From: Bacillota bacterium
GTDB taxonomy: Bacteria > Bacillota > Clostridia > Christensenellales > SZUA-584
Length of the DNA stretch: 26,022 bases
Direction of reading: 5' to 3'
Assembly: GCA_023390815.1 (NCBI GenBank)
Contig: JAEWCC010000055.1
Span: 1-26,022 of the forward strand
Below, in pieces: positions 6,114 to 12,614 of the stretch (within the stretch, counting starts at the first letter, position 1; every line of letters begins with the position of its first letter). The notes under the pieces were generated by a model. The model searched no databases, was not told where the DNA came from, and was given only the letters and a program-made list of their open reading frames with translations. The translations under genes were made by a program, and so were the position numbers.

Positions 6114-6539
6114 ATGTGGGGTTATATCTGGCCGCTGGCGCTGATCGTCGTTTCGAACACCGTCTATCATATCATCGCGAAGCAGACGCCGAGCAACGCG
6201 AGTTCGTTTTTGTCGCTGACGGTGACGTATCTCGTCGGGGCGGTGGTCTCGTTCACGGCGTATCTGATTTCGTCGCCGGGCAAGACGCTGGGGCAGAGCT
6301 TCTCCGAGCTCAACTGGACGAGCCTTGCGCTGGGTCTCGCGATCGTCGGGCTGGAGGCAGGGTTCATCTACATGTACCGCGCCGGGTGGAAGGTGAGCAC
6401 AGGCCCGCTGGTTGCCAACATCCTCGTGTGCGTGCTGCTCATCGTTGTGGGCGCGCTGTTCTACAAGGAGACGCTGGGCATCAAGCAGATCATCGGCATT
6501 GTGCTGTGCATGGGCGGCATGGTGCTAATCAACGGGTAA
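6114..6539 (+). CDS. EamA/DMT-type half-size membrane transporter
   Basis: A 141-residue membrane protein with about five hydrophobic segments and a single EamA-like repeat, in contrast to the usual ten-helix transporter with two repeats. The C-terminal segment FYKETLGIKQIIGIVLCMGG is the characteristic EamA ending (charged E before the last helix, then I-G-I-x-L-x-x-x-G). Half-size members act as dimers or hetero-pairs in exporting metabolites or drugs; the substrate cannot be told. GGGAG lies 7 bases before the ATG. It is preceded by the promoter at 5860 and the terminator-like hairpin at 6064, which suggests controlled read-through. It is 80 bases upstream of the Nramp gene, which has its own promoter candidate. 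Confidence 0.8.
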   Translation: MWGYIWPLALIVVSNTVYHIIAKQTPSNASSFLSLTVTYLVGAVVSFTAYLISSPGKTLGQSFSELNWTSLALGLAIVGLEAGFIYMYRAGWKVSTGPLVANILVCVLLIVVGALFYKETLGIKQIIGIVLCMGGMVLING

Positions 6540-6547
6540 TCGTATTC

Positions 6548-6575
6548 TTGTGATTCTTGCATATTGATATATACT
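6548..6575 (+). promoter_or_regulatory. Candidate promoter for the Nramp gene
   Basis: TTGTGA (6548-6553) and TATACT (6570-6575) are separated by 16 bases, about 45 bases upstream of the Nramp start. I looked for an MntR-type palindrome and saw none. Confidence 0.4.
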
Positions 6576-6619
6576 ATAACTGTGGAGATTACCTGCATTC
6601 GCGCAATCGGGAGAAGGCA

Positions 6620-7864
6620 ATGAAACAGTTTTTCAAGCGGCATGAGGGAAGACAGCATAAGCTGAGTTTACTGCGGTATATCGGCCCCGGCCTGCTGGTG
6701 ACAGTGGGCTTTATAGACCCGGGCAACTGGGCCTCCAACATGGCAGCGGGCTCCGGCTACGGCTACGCGCTGCTATGGATGGTGACGCTTTCGACGATCA
6801 TGCTGATATTGCTGCAGCATAACGCCGCACACCTCGGTATCGTCACGGGCAAGTGCCTCTCCGAAGCGGCTACGGAGAATATGCGGCCCTGGCTGAAAAA
6901 TGCCGTGTTGGGCACCGCGATGATCGCTGCGGTATCGACCGCGCTGGCGGAAGTGCTGGGCGGGGCTATCGCGCTGAACATGCTTTTCCAGATCCCCATA
7001 AAGATTGGCGCCCTGATCGTCGCGGCGGTTGTGCTGCTAATGCAGTTCACCAACTCCTACCGCAAGGTAGAAAAGATCATCATCGGGTTCGTATCCATCA
7101 TTGGCCTTTCGTTCCTCTACGAGATCAGCATCGTCCACATCGACTGGGGCGCGGCCGCCGCGGGGTGGGTGGTTCCGGCTTTCCCGAGCGGCTCTATGCC
7201 CATCATCATGAGCGTGCTGGGCGCAGTGGTGATGCCGCATAACCTGTTTCTGCACTCCGAGGTAATCCAGAGCCGCCAGTGGAACCTGCAGGACGAGGTT
7301 GTCATCAAAAAGCAGCTGAAATACGAGTTTGCCGATACGTTGCTTTCCATGATCGTCGGCTGGGCGATCAACAGCGCCATGATCCTTTTGGCGGCGGCGA
7401 CCTTCTTCCAAAACCACATCCAGGTCACGGAGCTTGCTCAGGCGCAGGCCATCATGCAGCCGCTGCTGGGCGGGGCCGCGTCGATTGTGTTTGCCATTGC
7501 GCTGCTGTTTGCGGGGCTTTCCTCCAGTATCACAGCGGGCATGGCGGGCGGCACCATATTCGCGGGCATCTACGGCGAGCCGTACGACATCAAGGACAGC
7601 CATACCAAAGCGGGCGTACTCATCACCATGCTGGGCGCTACCGCCGCGATATTCTTCATCAGCACGCCCTTTGATGGGCTGGTCTATTCCCAGATGCTGC
7701 TGAGCATTCAGCTTCCCATCACAATCTTCACCCAGATATACCTGACTTCATCTAAAAAGGTGATGGGCAAATATGCGAACACGACGCTCGACAAGATACT
7801 GCTGTGGATTATTGGCGGTTTGGTGACGGCACTGAATATTGCGCTGCTGGTGAGTTATTTGTAG
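6620..7864 (+). CDS. mntH: Nramp family divalent metal transporter
   Basis: A 414-residue transporter with about eleven membrane helices that imports divalent metals with protons across the cytoplasmic membrane. The metal-binding motif of helix 1 is canonical (FIDPGNWASN, DPGN at residues 33-36). The helix 6 motif GAVVMPHNLFLHS (MPH at 205-207) carries the Met that selects Mn2+ and Fe2+ over Mg2+ and Ca2+. This argues for a true manganese/iron transporter and not an Mg2+-type or Al3+-type relative. ATG 6620 was chosen because GGGAGAAGG precedes it and the next in-frame codons match the family's N-terminus; an ATG 63 bases upstream lacks a ribosome site. Length is normal. I found no manganese riboswitch in the 80-base leader. 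Confidence 0.92.
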   Translation: MKQFFKRHEGRQHKLSLLRYIGPGLLVTVGFIDPGNWASNMAAGSGYGYALLWMVTLSTIMLILLQHNAAHLGIVTGKCLSEAATENMRPWLKNAVLGTAMIAAVSTALAEVLGGAIALNMLFQIPIKIGALIVAAVVLLMQFTNSYRKVEKIIIGFVSIIGLSFLYEISIVHIDWGAAAAGWVVPAFPSGSMPIIMSVLGAVVMPHNLFLHSEVIQSRQWNLQDEVVIKKQLKYEFADTLLSMIVGWAINSAMILLAAATFFQNHIQVTELAQAQAIMQPLLGGAASIVFAIALLFAGLSSSITAGMAGGTIFAGIYGEPYDIKDSHTKAGVLITMLGATAAIFFISTPFDGLVYSQMLLSIQLPITIFTQIYLTSSKKVMGKYANTTLDKILLWIIGGLVTALNIALLVSYL

Positions 7865-7981
7865 GGAGTAGAGGGAGAGATATAGATTTCTAAGAAAGCA
7901 TAGGTAAATATCGGCATACTCGAACGTTAATAAATCCAGCGCTTTTGTTCTGTCACTTGGGAGCTATACCTTATTAATCAA

Positions 7982-8010
7982 TTGAATCTCCAGCGTTTGT
8001 AGGGTATAAT
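7982..8010 (+). promoter_or_regulatory. Promoter of the ABC-F gene
   Basis: TTGAAT (7982-7987) and a perfect TATAAT (8005-8010) with a 17-base spacer. Transcription should begin near 8016, right at the first leader hairpin, about 75 bases before the coding start. Confidence 0.75.
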
Positions 8011-8015
8011 AAAAA

Positions 8016-8067
8016 TTCAGTGAAAAACTGAAGGCCTTGAAGATGACTTCAAAAGGCTTTCTTTTTT
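8016..8067 (+). terminator. Attenuator-like leader: hairpin plus terminator before ABC-F
   Basis: Hairpin 1 is TTCAGT (8016-8021) with ACTGAA (8027-8032). Hairpin 2 is AAGGCCTT-GAAG (8031-8042) with CTTC-AA-AAGGCTTT (8047-8060), followed by CTTTTTT (8061-8067). Hairpin 2 has the full form of a Rho-independent terminator yet lies between the promoter and the ABC-F start at 8090. The hairpins share bases 8031-8032 and so could influence each other. This is the architecture of ribosome-controlled attenuation known for several ABC-F genes. Confidence 0.75.
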
Positions 8068-8093
8068 GTCAGATGATATCGGAGGATTTATGA
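8043..8093 (+). CDS. Putative upstream ORF (16 codons) in the ABC-F leader
   Basis: ATG at 8043, in the loop of the terminator hairpin, opens a frame reading MTSKGFLFCQMISEDL that ends in TGA at 8091-8093, overlapping the ABC-F ATG (8090-8092) as ATGA. A ribosome on this frame would cover the 3' arm and T run of the terminator and would be coupled to ABC-F translation. No good Shine-Dalgarno precedes it, so it is a hypothesis, not a proven peptide. Confidence 0.35.
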   Translation: MTSKGFLFCQMISEDL

Positions 8094-9643
8094 GTATATT
8101 AAACGTCGAACATGTCACCCATGGCTTCGGTGCCAGGCGAATTTTAGAGGATGCATCTTTTCGCCTGCTGAAGGGCGAACATGTTGGACTGGTCGGCGCG
8201 AATGGCGAGGGAAAAACTACATTTTTAAATATCATCACCGGCAAGCTGATGCCCGACCAAGGCACGGTTTCGTGGTGTAATCGTGTGACGACCGGGTATC
8301 TTGATCAGTACACGACACTGACCCAGGGAAAGACGATCCGTGAGGTTTTGCGTGAAGCCTTTCAATATATGGTCGATCTTGAAACCGAACTGAACGCCAT
8401 GTACGAACGCATGGGGTCCTGCGGCGAAGATGAGATGAACGCGCTTTTAGAAGAGGCCGGTGATATACAACACAACCTTGAGCATAATGGTTACTACACC
8501 ATTGACTTTAAAATTGAGGAGATTGCAAACGGTCTTGGTCTGTGTGATATCGGGTTAGACCGCGACGTCAAAGACCTTAGCGGAGGGCAGCGTGTAAAAG
8601 TATTGCTCACAAAGCTGCTGCTTCAAAATCCGATGATACTGATTTTGGACGAGCCGACAAACTTTTTAGATGAAAACCATATTGCATGGTTGAAAAACTA
8701 TTTGCAGGAATACGAGAATGCCTTCATTTTGGTATCGCATGACGTAAACTTTTTAAATGATGTCGTCAATGTGGTTTATCACGTCGAGAATGCTCAGTTT
8801 ACACGGTATACCGGAAATTACGAGCAGTTTCAGGAAATGTATAACCTGAAAAAGCTTCAGGTGGAAAAGGCTTATGAACGCCAGCAAAAAGAGATTGGCC
8901 AACTAGAAGATTTCATAGCGCGAAATAAAGCACGCGTGGCGACGTCAAATATGGCCAAGAGCCGCCAGAAGAAGCTGGACAAGATGGAAATCATCGAGCG
9001 CGTAAGAGAAAAAGTCAAACCCGCCTTCAAATTTTCCGAAGCAAGGACACCCGGGAAAGTTATCGTGAATGCGAAGGATTTGGTTTTGGGCTATGGTGAA
9101 CCGCTCACAAAACCAATCAATATCGAGCTGGAGCGTGGTCAGAAGGTGGCGATCAAAGGCGTTAACGGCCTCGGTAAATCCACATTGTTAAAAACATTGC
9201 TGGGCATCATACCTCCGGTTTCGGGCGAATGTGAGCTTGACACCTATGTGCAGCAAGGTTATTTCGAACAAGAAGAGGTGTTAAGCGACAGGACTGCGCT
9301 TGATGAAATATGGGCCGAATACCCAAGTTTTACAAACGGAGAGGTTCGGGCGGCGCTTGCCAAGTGCGGGCTGACCACGAACCATATCACAAGTCTGATG
9401 AAGGTGCTGTCGGGCGGAGAAAACGCAAAGGTTCGCATTTGCAAGCTGATGCTGAAGGATATAAACTTTTTGATACTCGACGAACCGACAAATCATCTTG
9501 ACACTGACGCAAAGGAAGCGCTTCAAAAAGCCATTGTCGAGTTTAAAGGGACTGTTTTGCTAGTTTGTCATGAACCGGAGTTTTATGAAGGCTGGGTAAC
9601 CCATGTCTGGAATGTGGAAAATTGGACCAATAAGATCGTATAG
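8090..9643 (+). CDS. ABC-F family ATPase, YkpA/YbiT-like
   Basis: A 517-residue soluble protein with two ATP-binding cassettes and no membrane domain. Cassette 1 has Walker A GANGEGKTT, signature LSGGQRVKV and Walker B LILDEPTNFLD; cassette 2 has GVNGLGKST, LSGGENAKV and LILDEPTNHLD. The charged linker between them (QLEDFIARNKARVATSNMAK and onward) is the P-site tRNA interaction region and resembles the YkpA/YbiT group. Such proteins bind the ribosomal E site and relieve stalling; some protect against antibiotics. Which of these applies is not decidable from sequence. ATG 8090 with GGAGG 4 bases upstream is preferred over an upstream in-frame TTG at 8066. Expression probably depends on the attenuator leader just upstream. 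Confidence 0.92.
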   Translation: MSILNVEHVTHGFGARRILEDASFRLLKGEHVGLVGANGEGKTTFLNIITGKLMPDQGTVSWCNRVTTGYLDQYTTLTQGKTIREVLREAFQYMVDLETELNAMYERMGSCGEDEMNALLEEAGDIQHNLEHNGYYTIDFKIEEIANGLGLCDIGLDRDVKDLSGGQRVKVLLTKLLLQNPMILILDEPTNFLDENHIAWLKNYLQEYENAFILVSHDVNFLNDVVNVVYHVENAQFTRYTGNYEQFQEMYNLKKLQVEKAYERQQKEIGQLEDFIARNKARVATSNMAKSRQKKLDKMEIIERVREKVKPAFKFSEARTPGKVIVNAKDLVLGYGEPLTKPINIELERGQKVAIKGVNGLGKSTLLKTLLGIIPPVSGECELDTYVQQGYFEQEEVLSDRTALDEIWAEYPSFTNGEVRAALAKCGLTTNHITSLMKVLSGGENAKVRICKLMLKDINFLILDEPTNHLDTDAKEALQKAIVEFKGTVLLVCHEPEFYEGWVTHVWNVENWTNKIV

Positions 9644-9690
9644 ACCTTTAATTATGTTTGCGTGCCATACTTGCTGAACATAGGAATTAT

Positions 9691-9732
9691 AAAAAAGCAG
9701 CCTGCATTGTATCAATGACAAGCTGTTTTTTT
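9691..9732 (+). terminator. Terminator of the ABC-F gene
   Basis: AAAAAA plus CAGC (9691-9701) pair with GCTG plus TTTTTTT (9722-9732), with an inner CATTG/CAATG stem. It lies 48 bases after the ABC-F stop. Confidence 0.75.
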
Positions 9733-9733
9733 G

Positions 9734-9758
9734 TACCTCCTAGGGGAATCGAACCCTT
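9734..9758 (-). other. tRNA 3'-end remnant (T arm plus acceptor strand)
   Basis: On the minus strand AAGGG, a 7-base TTCGATT loop and CCCCT (9758-9742) form a T arm with one A-C mismatch, followed by a 7-base acceptor strand AGGAGGT and discriminator A (9734). No matching ACCTCCT strand, D arm or anticodon arm lies upstream, so only the 3' end of a tRNA gene is present. Such ends are the usual crossover sites of integrative elements. Confidence 0.6.
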
Positions 9759-9777
9759 GTGACAGTGATAACCCCCA

Positions 9778-10635
9778 TTAGATGCAGTCCTGCATCCTTA
9801 CCCCGCATATCTCCTCGCTGAGGTCAAACAGCCGCTTTGCCGCGTCCATGTCCCAAGACCGTTTGGAGGAACGATAAATTGCGCACTTCGCAAAATACTG
9901 TCCGGAAACGTCCGCAACGGCGGGGTCCGAGGCGAGGAGGATGGCGGTGCGCGCGCCTTGCTCCGGGGTCAGGAAGAAGGGGCGAAGTATGCCGACGATG
10001 GTTTTGCCGAACTGCGTCTTGCGGTCTACGCCCATCTGCGTAGCGACCGCGCCCGGATGCGCACAGTTGACGGTGACGGGGATGCCCTTTTCCTTGAGGC
10101 GTCTGTCGAGTTCGCGCACGAACAGCAGGTTCGCGAGCTTGGACTGGCTGTAGGATTTAACGACATTGTACCGCTTGAGGTTGAGATCGTCGAAGTGGAT
10201 TTTGCCGACGTTGTGCGCGCCCGAGCCCACCGCCACGATTCTTCCGGCGGCCGATTTCTTGAGGGAACTCAGCAGCAGCAGCGTCAGCATGAAATGCCCG
10301 ATGTGGTTGACGCCGAACTGCAGCTCCAGTCCGTCCGTGGTCTCTTGCCGGCCCGGCGTAATCACGCCCGCGTTATTAACCAGCACATCCAGACGGTCGT
10401 ATTCGGCTTTGAAGGCATGCGCGAACGCGCGGATGCTTGGCATGCTCGCGAGGTCGCACAGCATCAGGCGCACGTCCCTGCCGGGCGTCTGCATGATCTC
10501 ACTCAGCGCCTGTTTGCCGCGCGCTTCGCTGCGGCAGAGCATGACCACCTGCGCGCCCATATCGGCGAGCTTCGCGACGGTCGCCTTGCCCGTGCCGGAG
10601 TTTGCCCCTGTCACCAGTGCGATCTTCCCCTTCAT
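9778..10635 (-). CDS. Short-chain dehydrogenase/reductase, retinol dehydrogenase-like
   Basis: A 285-residue NAD(P)-dependent oxidoreductase with a Rossmann fold. The dinucleotide-binding motif TGANSGTG is at residues 9-16, NNAG at 87-90, the structural Asn at 110, catalytic Ser near 138 (VAVGSGAH), and Tyr162/Lys166 in YSQSK. CRSEARG after strand 2 suggests an NADP preference. FDDLNLKRYN before the Tyr and NCAHPGAVATQMG after it are typical of the retinol dehydrogenase/WWOX-like group, but in bacteria the substrate is unknown. The ribosome site is weak (GCAGGG). Its stop lies 20 bases from the tRNA-end remnant. Divergent from the gene at 10821. Confidence 0.9.
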   Translation of the reverse strand: MKGKIALVTGANSGTGKATVAKLADMGAQVVMLCRSEARGKQALSEIMQTPGRDVRLMLCDLASMPSIRAFAHAFKAEYDRLDVLVNNAGVITPGRQETTDGLELQFGVNHIGHFMLTLLLLSSLKKSAAGRIVAVGSGAHNVGKIHFDDLNLKRYNVVKSYSQSKLANLLFVRELDRRLKEKGIPVTVNCAHPGAVATQMGVDRKTQFGKTIVGILRPFFLTPEQGARTAILLASDPAVADVSGQYFAKCAIYRSSKRSWDMDAAKRLFDLSEEICGVRMQDCI

Positions 10636-10820
10636 ATGCGCGCCCTGCTTTCGTGATAGATGTTGATGGTATCATAGTACAGGAATCGGTGAATGTCCAT
10701 ATGATAACCGCTAAATCCTATGCAACAGTCTATCTGCTCTGTTCAGTGTCGCATTGCAGTATGGCGAGTCACAATAAATACGAGCCTCTAATAGAATGTA
10801 TCTGGAAGGAGGTGCGTATT

Positions 10821-11228
10821 GTGGCGCTTACATGTACGAGCCCGCCGGAGTTCAGCGCAAATGAAAGGGTGGTATCGCTCGTTTATCATCTGCCAGAAAT
10901 AAAGCCGGGTACGATGGCCACCATCGTTTCGCCGCGCACCGGCAGTTTATACGCGGTGCAGCTGCCAAACGGAGAACTGCATCGCTGGTTTGCGGGGTTT
11001 GAACTGGAGCCCGTCCAAATGACGGGACAATTTCAGCCTATGCGTCCGGGGTCTTCGGCCAGAATTATATCGACGGAAGGCCATCCGGCTCACATTCAAA
11101 AAGATATGACCGTGCGTATCGTGAAGGTGCTGGACATGGTACCTTTCTACGACTTGATGTTGGACGGCAAATATCACCGCTGGATAGCGGATTTTGAAGC
11201 CGCTCCGCTGTATGCATTACAACGTTAA
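10821..11228 (+). CDS. Hypothetical protein with two tandem SH3-like repeats
   Basis: A 135-residue soluble protein without signal peptide. It contains an internal duplication: about residues 28-66 (KPGTMATIVS ... LHRWFAGFELEPV) and 74-129 (RPGSSARIIS ... YHRWIADFEAAPL). Each unit is a run of beta strands ending in HRW[FI]A[GD]FE, suggesting two small SH3-like barrels. I chose the GTG at 10821 because AAGGAGG lies 8 bases upstream; the frame is open further upstream (ATG 10761) but without a ribosome site. It is followed immediately by a terminator hairpin. I do not recognise a characterised family. Divergent from the dehydrogenase gene. Confidence 0.65.
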   Translation: MALTCTSPPEFSANERVVSLVYHLPEIKPGTMATIVSPRTGSLYAVQLPNGELHRWFAGFELEPVQMTGQFQPMRPGSSARIISTEGHPAHIQKDMTVRIVKVLDMVPFYDLMLDGKYHRWIADFEAAPLYALQR

Positions 11229-11251
11229 AAGGCAGACGTAAGCCTGCCTTT
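11228..11251 (+). terminator. Terminator hairpin, left copy of a duplicated pair
   Basis: AAAGGCAG (11228-11235) pairs with CTGCCTTT (11244-11251) directly after the stop at 11226-11228. Almost the same 24 bases recur at 11452-11475 on the far side of repeat copy B. Confidence 0.7.
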
Positions 11252-11451
11252 CAGGCTGTCGATAAAGCTTATCATGCCTCCCTCAGACGAGGGAGGTGGC
11301 GCGCAGCGCCGGAGGGAGTGACCGGTTTCAAGCCAATATCTCTCCCCCAGTCACCTATCGGTGACAGCCCCCTCGCCGGGGTCCCCGTGAAGCGCAGCTT
11401 TTTGAGGTGGTCGTCCGAGGGGGCCATAATAGAAGGTTTTTTGACACTCAG
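11252..11451 (+). repeat. Dispersed structured repeat, copy B
   Basis: The conserved part is 11276-11373 and matches copy A (5930-6063) in reverse orientation. Hairpins visible are CCTCCCTC/GAGGGAGG (11277-11296), GGCGC/GCGCC (near 11298-11310), GTCACC/GGTGAC (11350-11365), and CCCCCTCG/CGAGGGGG (11368-11375 with 11416-11423). Copy B is about 65 bases longer than copy A at its right end. It has no coding potential. It lies between two direct copies of a local terminator hairpin. Confidence 0.8.
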
Positions 11452-11476
11452 AAAGGCAGACATCAGCCTGCCTTTT
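11452..11476. terminator. Terminator hairpin, right copy of a duplicated pair
   Basis: AAAGGCAG (11452-11459) pairs with CTGCCTTT (11468-11475), followed by T. It differs from 11228-11251 at only a few loop bases. It can serve the plus-strand gene at 10821 and the convergent RDD gene that ends at 11510. Confidence 0.65.
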
Positions 11477-11509
11477 CATATAATTTCGTTCTAAAGAGTC
11501 CTGTCATAA

Positions 11510-12241
11510 TCAATAATCAAAGTCCTGAACCACCCAGTTCTCGCCGGGCCGCTTGGTGAGATAGACCCGCACGGTGAGGGTGGCGTCTTCGCCGAAGACG
11601 GTGATCATCAGATTGGCGGAGCCGTTGCCGTTGGAATAACGCAAGCTGCCGGAAGGCATCTGACCGAAGCCTTCGATGCCGCCCACGGCGGATACGATCT
11701 CGTCCTGAGACGCAATGAACTCGGTCGCGGCCTTGTAGGAATCGTCGCTGCAGATGGTGCCGGTTACGCTGAAGATGATAAACAGCAGGAACACAGCGCC
11801 GCCCACCGCTGCGATGAGGATAATGGGCACCTTCTTTTTGCGCACCTCCGCCGCGATGAGCGTATGCGCCCACTTGTCGCCGAGCCGACGGTGATAGGGG
11901 TCCTGAAAGGTCATGATGAGTTCCACCGGCCAGAGCATCAGCGGGACGTTGCGCAATATGCGCTGGCCCGCGTTCACGCGCAGGTCAGCGGCGTCGCCGT
12001 GGGCGATGCGGACACCGAATATCAGCTTGCCGAGGCTCCTGCCGAATACGTCCTTGAAGAGTATGCCGCCAACCGCAATCGCCATGGTCAACGGAAAGCG
12101 ATCAAAGACGTCTATGTCGCCAAAGCCGCCAAAGAAAAAGATGGGGGACAACCCCAGCAGCGTAATGATAAAGTAATCCACAATAAAAGCGCCGACTCTT
12201 CGGCCCAGCGTGGCTCTGCCGTAAATCAAGGACTCGTTCAT
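11510..12241 (-). CDS. RDD family membrane protein with C-terminal Coa1-like domain
   Basis: A 243-residue membrane protein. Residues about 8-130 are an RDD domain: GRRVGAFIVDYFIITLLG (Arg and Asp of the name), DVFGRSLGKLIFGVRI, and RRLGDKWAHTLIAAE at the end. A basic stretch and one more transmembrane helix follow (about 136-160, VPIILIAAVGGAVFLLFIIF), then an external domain of about 75 residues (DDSYKAATEFIASQDEIVSA ... ENWVVQDFDY) resembling the Coa1/cytochrome-oxidase-assembly-1 fold found in many bacterial proteins. RDD proteins are thought to transport small molecules or ions, some acting as Na+/H+ antiporters; the role here is unknown. GGTGAGG precedes the ATG. Confidence 0.82.
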   Translation of the reverse strand: MNESLIYGRATLGRRVGAFIVDYFIITLLGLSPIFFFGGFGDIDVFDRFPLTMAIAVGGILFKDVFGRSLGKLIFGVRIAHGDAADLRVNAGQRILRNVPLMLWPVELIMTFQDPYHRRLGDKWAHTLIAAEVRKKKVPIILIAAVGGAVFLLFIIFSVTGTICSDDSYKAATEFIASQDEIVSAVGGIEGFGQMPSGSLRYSNGNGSANLMITVFGEDATLTVRVYLTKRPGENWVVQDFDY

Positions 12242-12614
12242 GCTGCCTCACCGATCGATTGAAAGTATACAATCACGGTAAAATAATTTGGGAAATTTGT
12301 CAATGGCGACGGCACGAAATGTTGTGCAACGAGTGCCTGATACCCATAATGCACAAGCAAATCTTTGTGAGATTCTAGTCCATTGCTTAGGCGCTTGCGC
12401 TTAGAATCATCACGCGCTAACGCCACAGTAAACGAAAGTAACCCTATGTCATCCTGAACGAGCGAAGCGAGGATGGATCTTTACATAAGATGTTTCGCTT
12501 GTGCCGGAATGAGTATCGCTTTTCGCTCCTCAACATGACATCTTACTTTTTATAGAAATAACAAAGGTACATTGTTATCAGCCGCCTGTACGATTTATTT
12601 GCGAGGTACCTCCG
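12242..12614. other. Intergenic region carrying a short inverted-repeat element
   Basis: 373 bases without a convincing gene. The main item is the inverted-repeat element at 12446-12541. Upstream of the RDD gene on the minus strand there is a TTGACA near 12298 but no -10 at the right distance. A 62-codon GTG-started frame (12238-12426, minus) overlaps the RDD start as ATGA; I judge it spurious. Confidence 0.5.
12446..12541. mobile_element. 96-bp MITE-like element with terminal inverted repeats
   Basis: Starts ATGTCATCCTGAACGAGCGA and ends with the imperfect reverse complement (CGCTCCTCAACATGACAT). The outer 7 bp match exactly and about 18 of the next 22 bases can be paired. It has the look of the TGTCATCCTGAGCGAAGCGA-type dispersed repeats common in bacterial genomes. 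Non-coding; no clear target duplication is visible. Confidence 0.65.

Noticed and set aside
6540..6619. Manganese riboswitch or MntR operator before the Nramp gene
   Set aside because: The leader is under 80 bases with no matching conserved loops or palindrome.
12238..12426. 62-codon minus-strand frame overlapping the RDD start as ATGA
   Set aside because: GTG start without ribosome site, no recognisable domain, and it spans an intergenic region with repeat-like sequence. The ATGA overlap alone is not enough.
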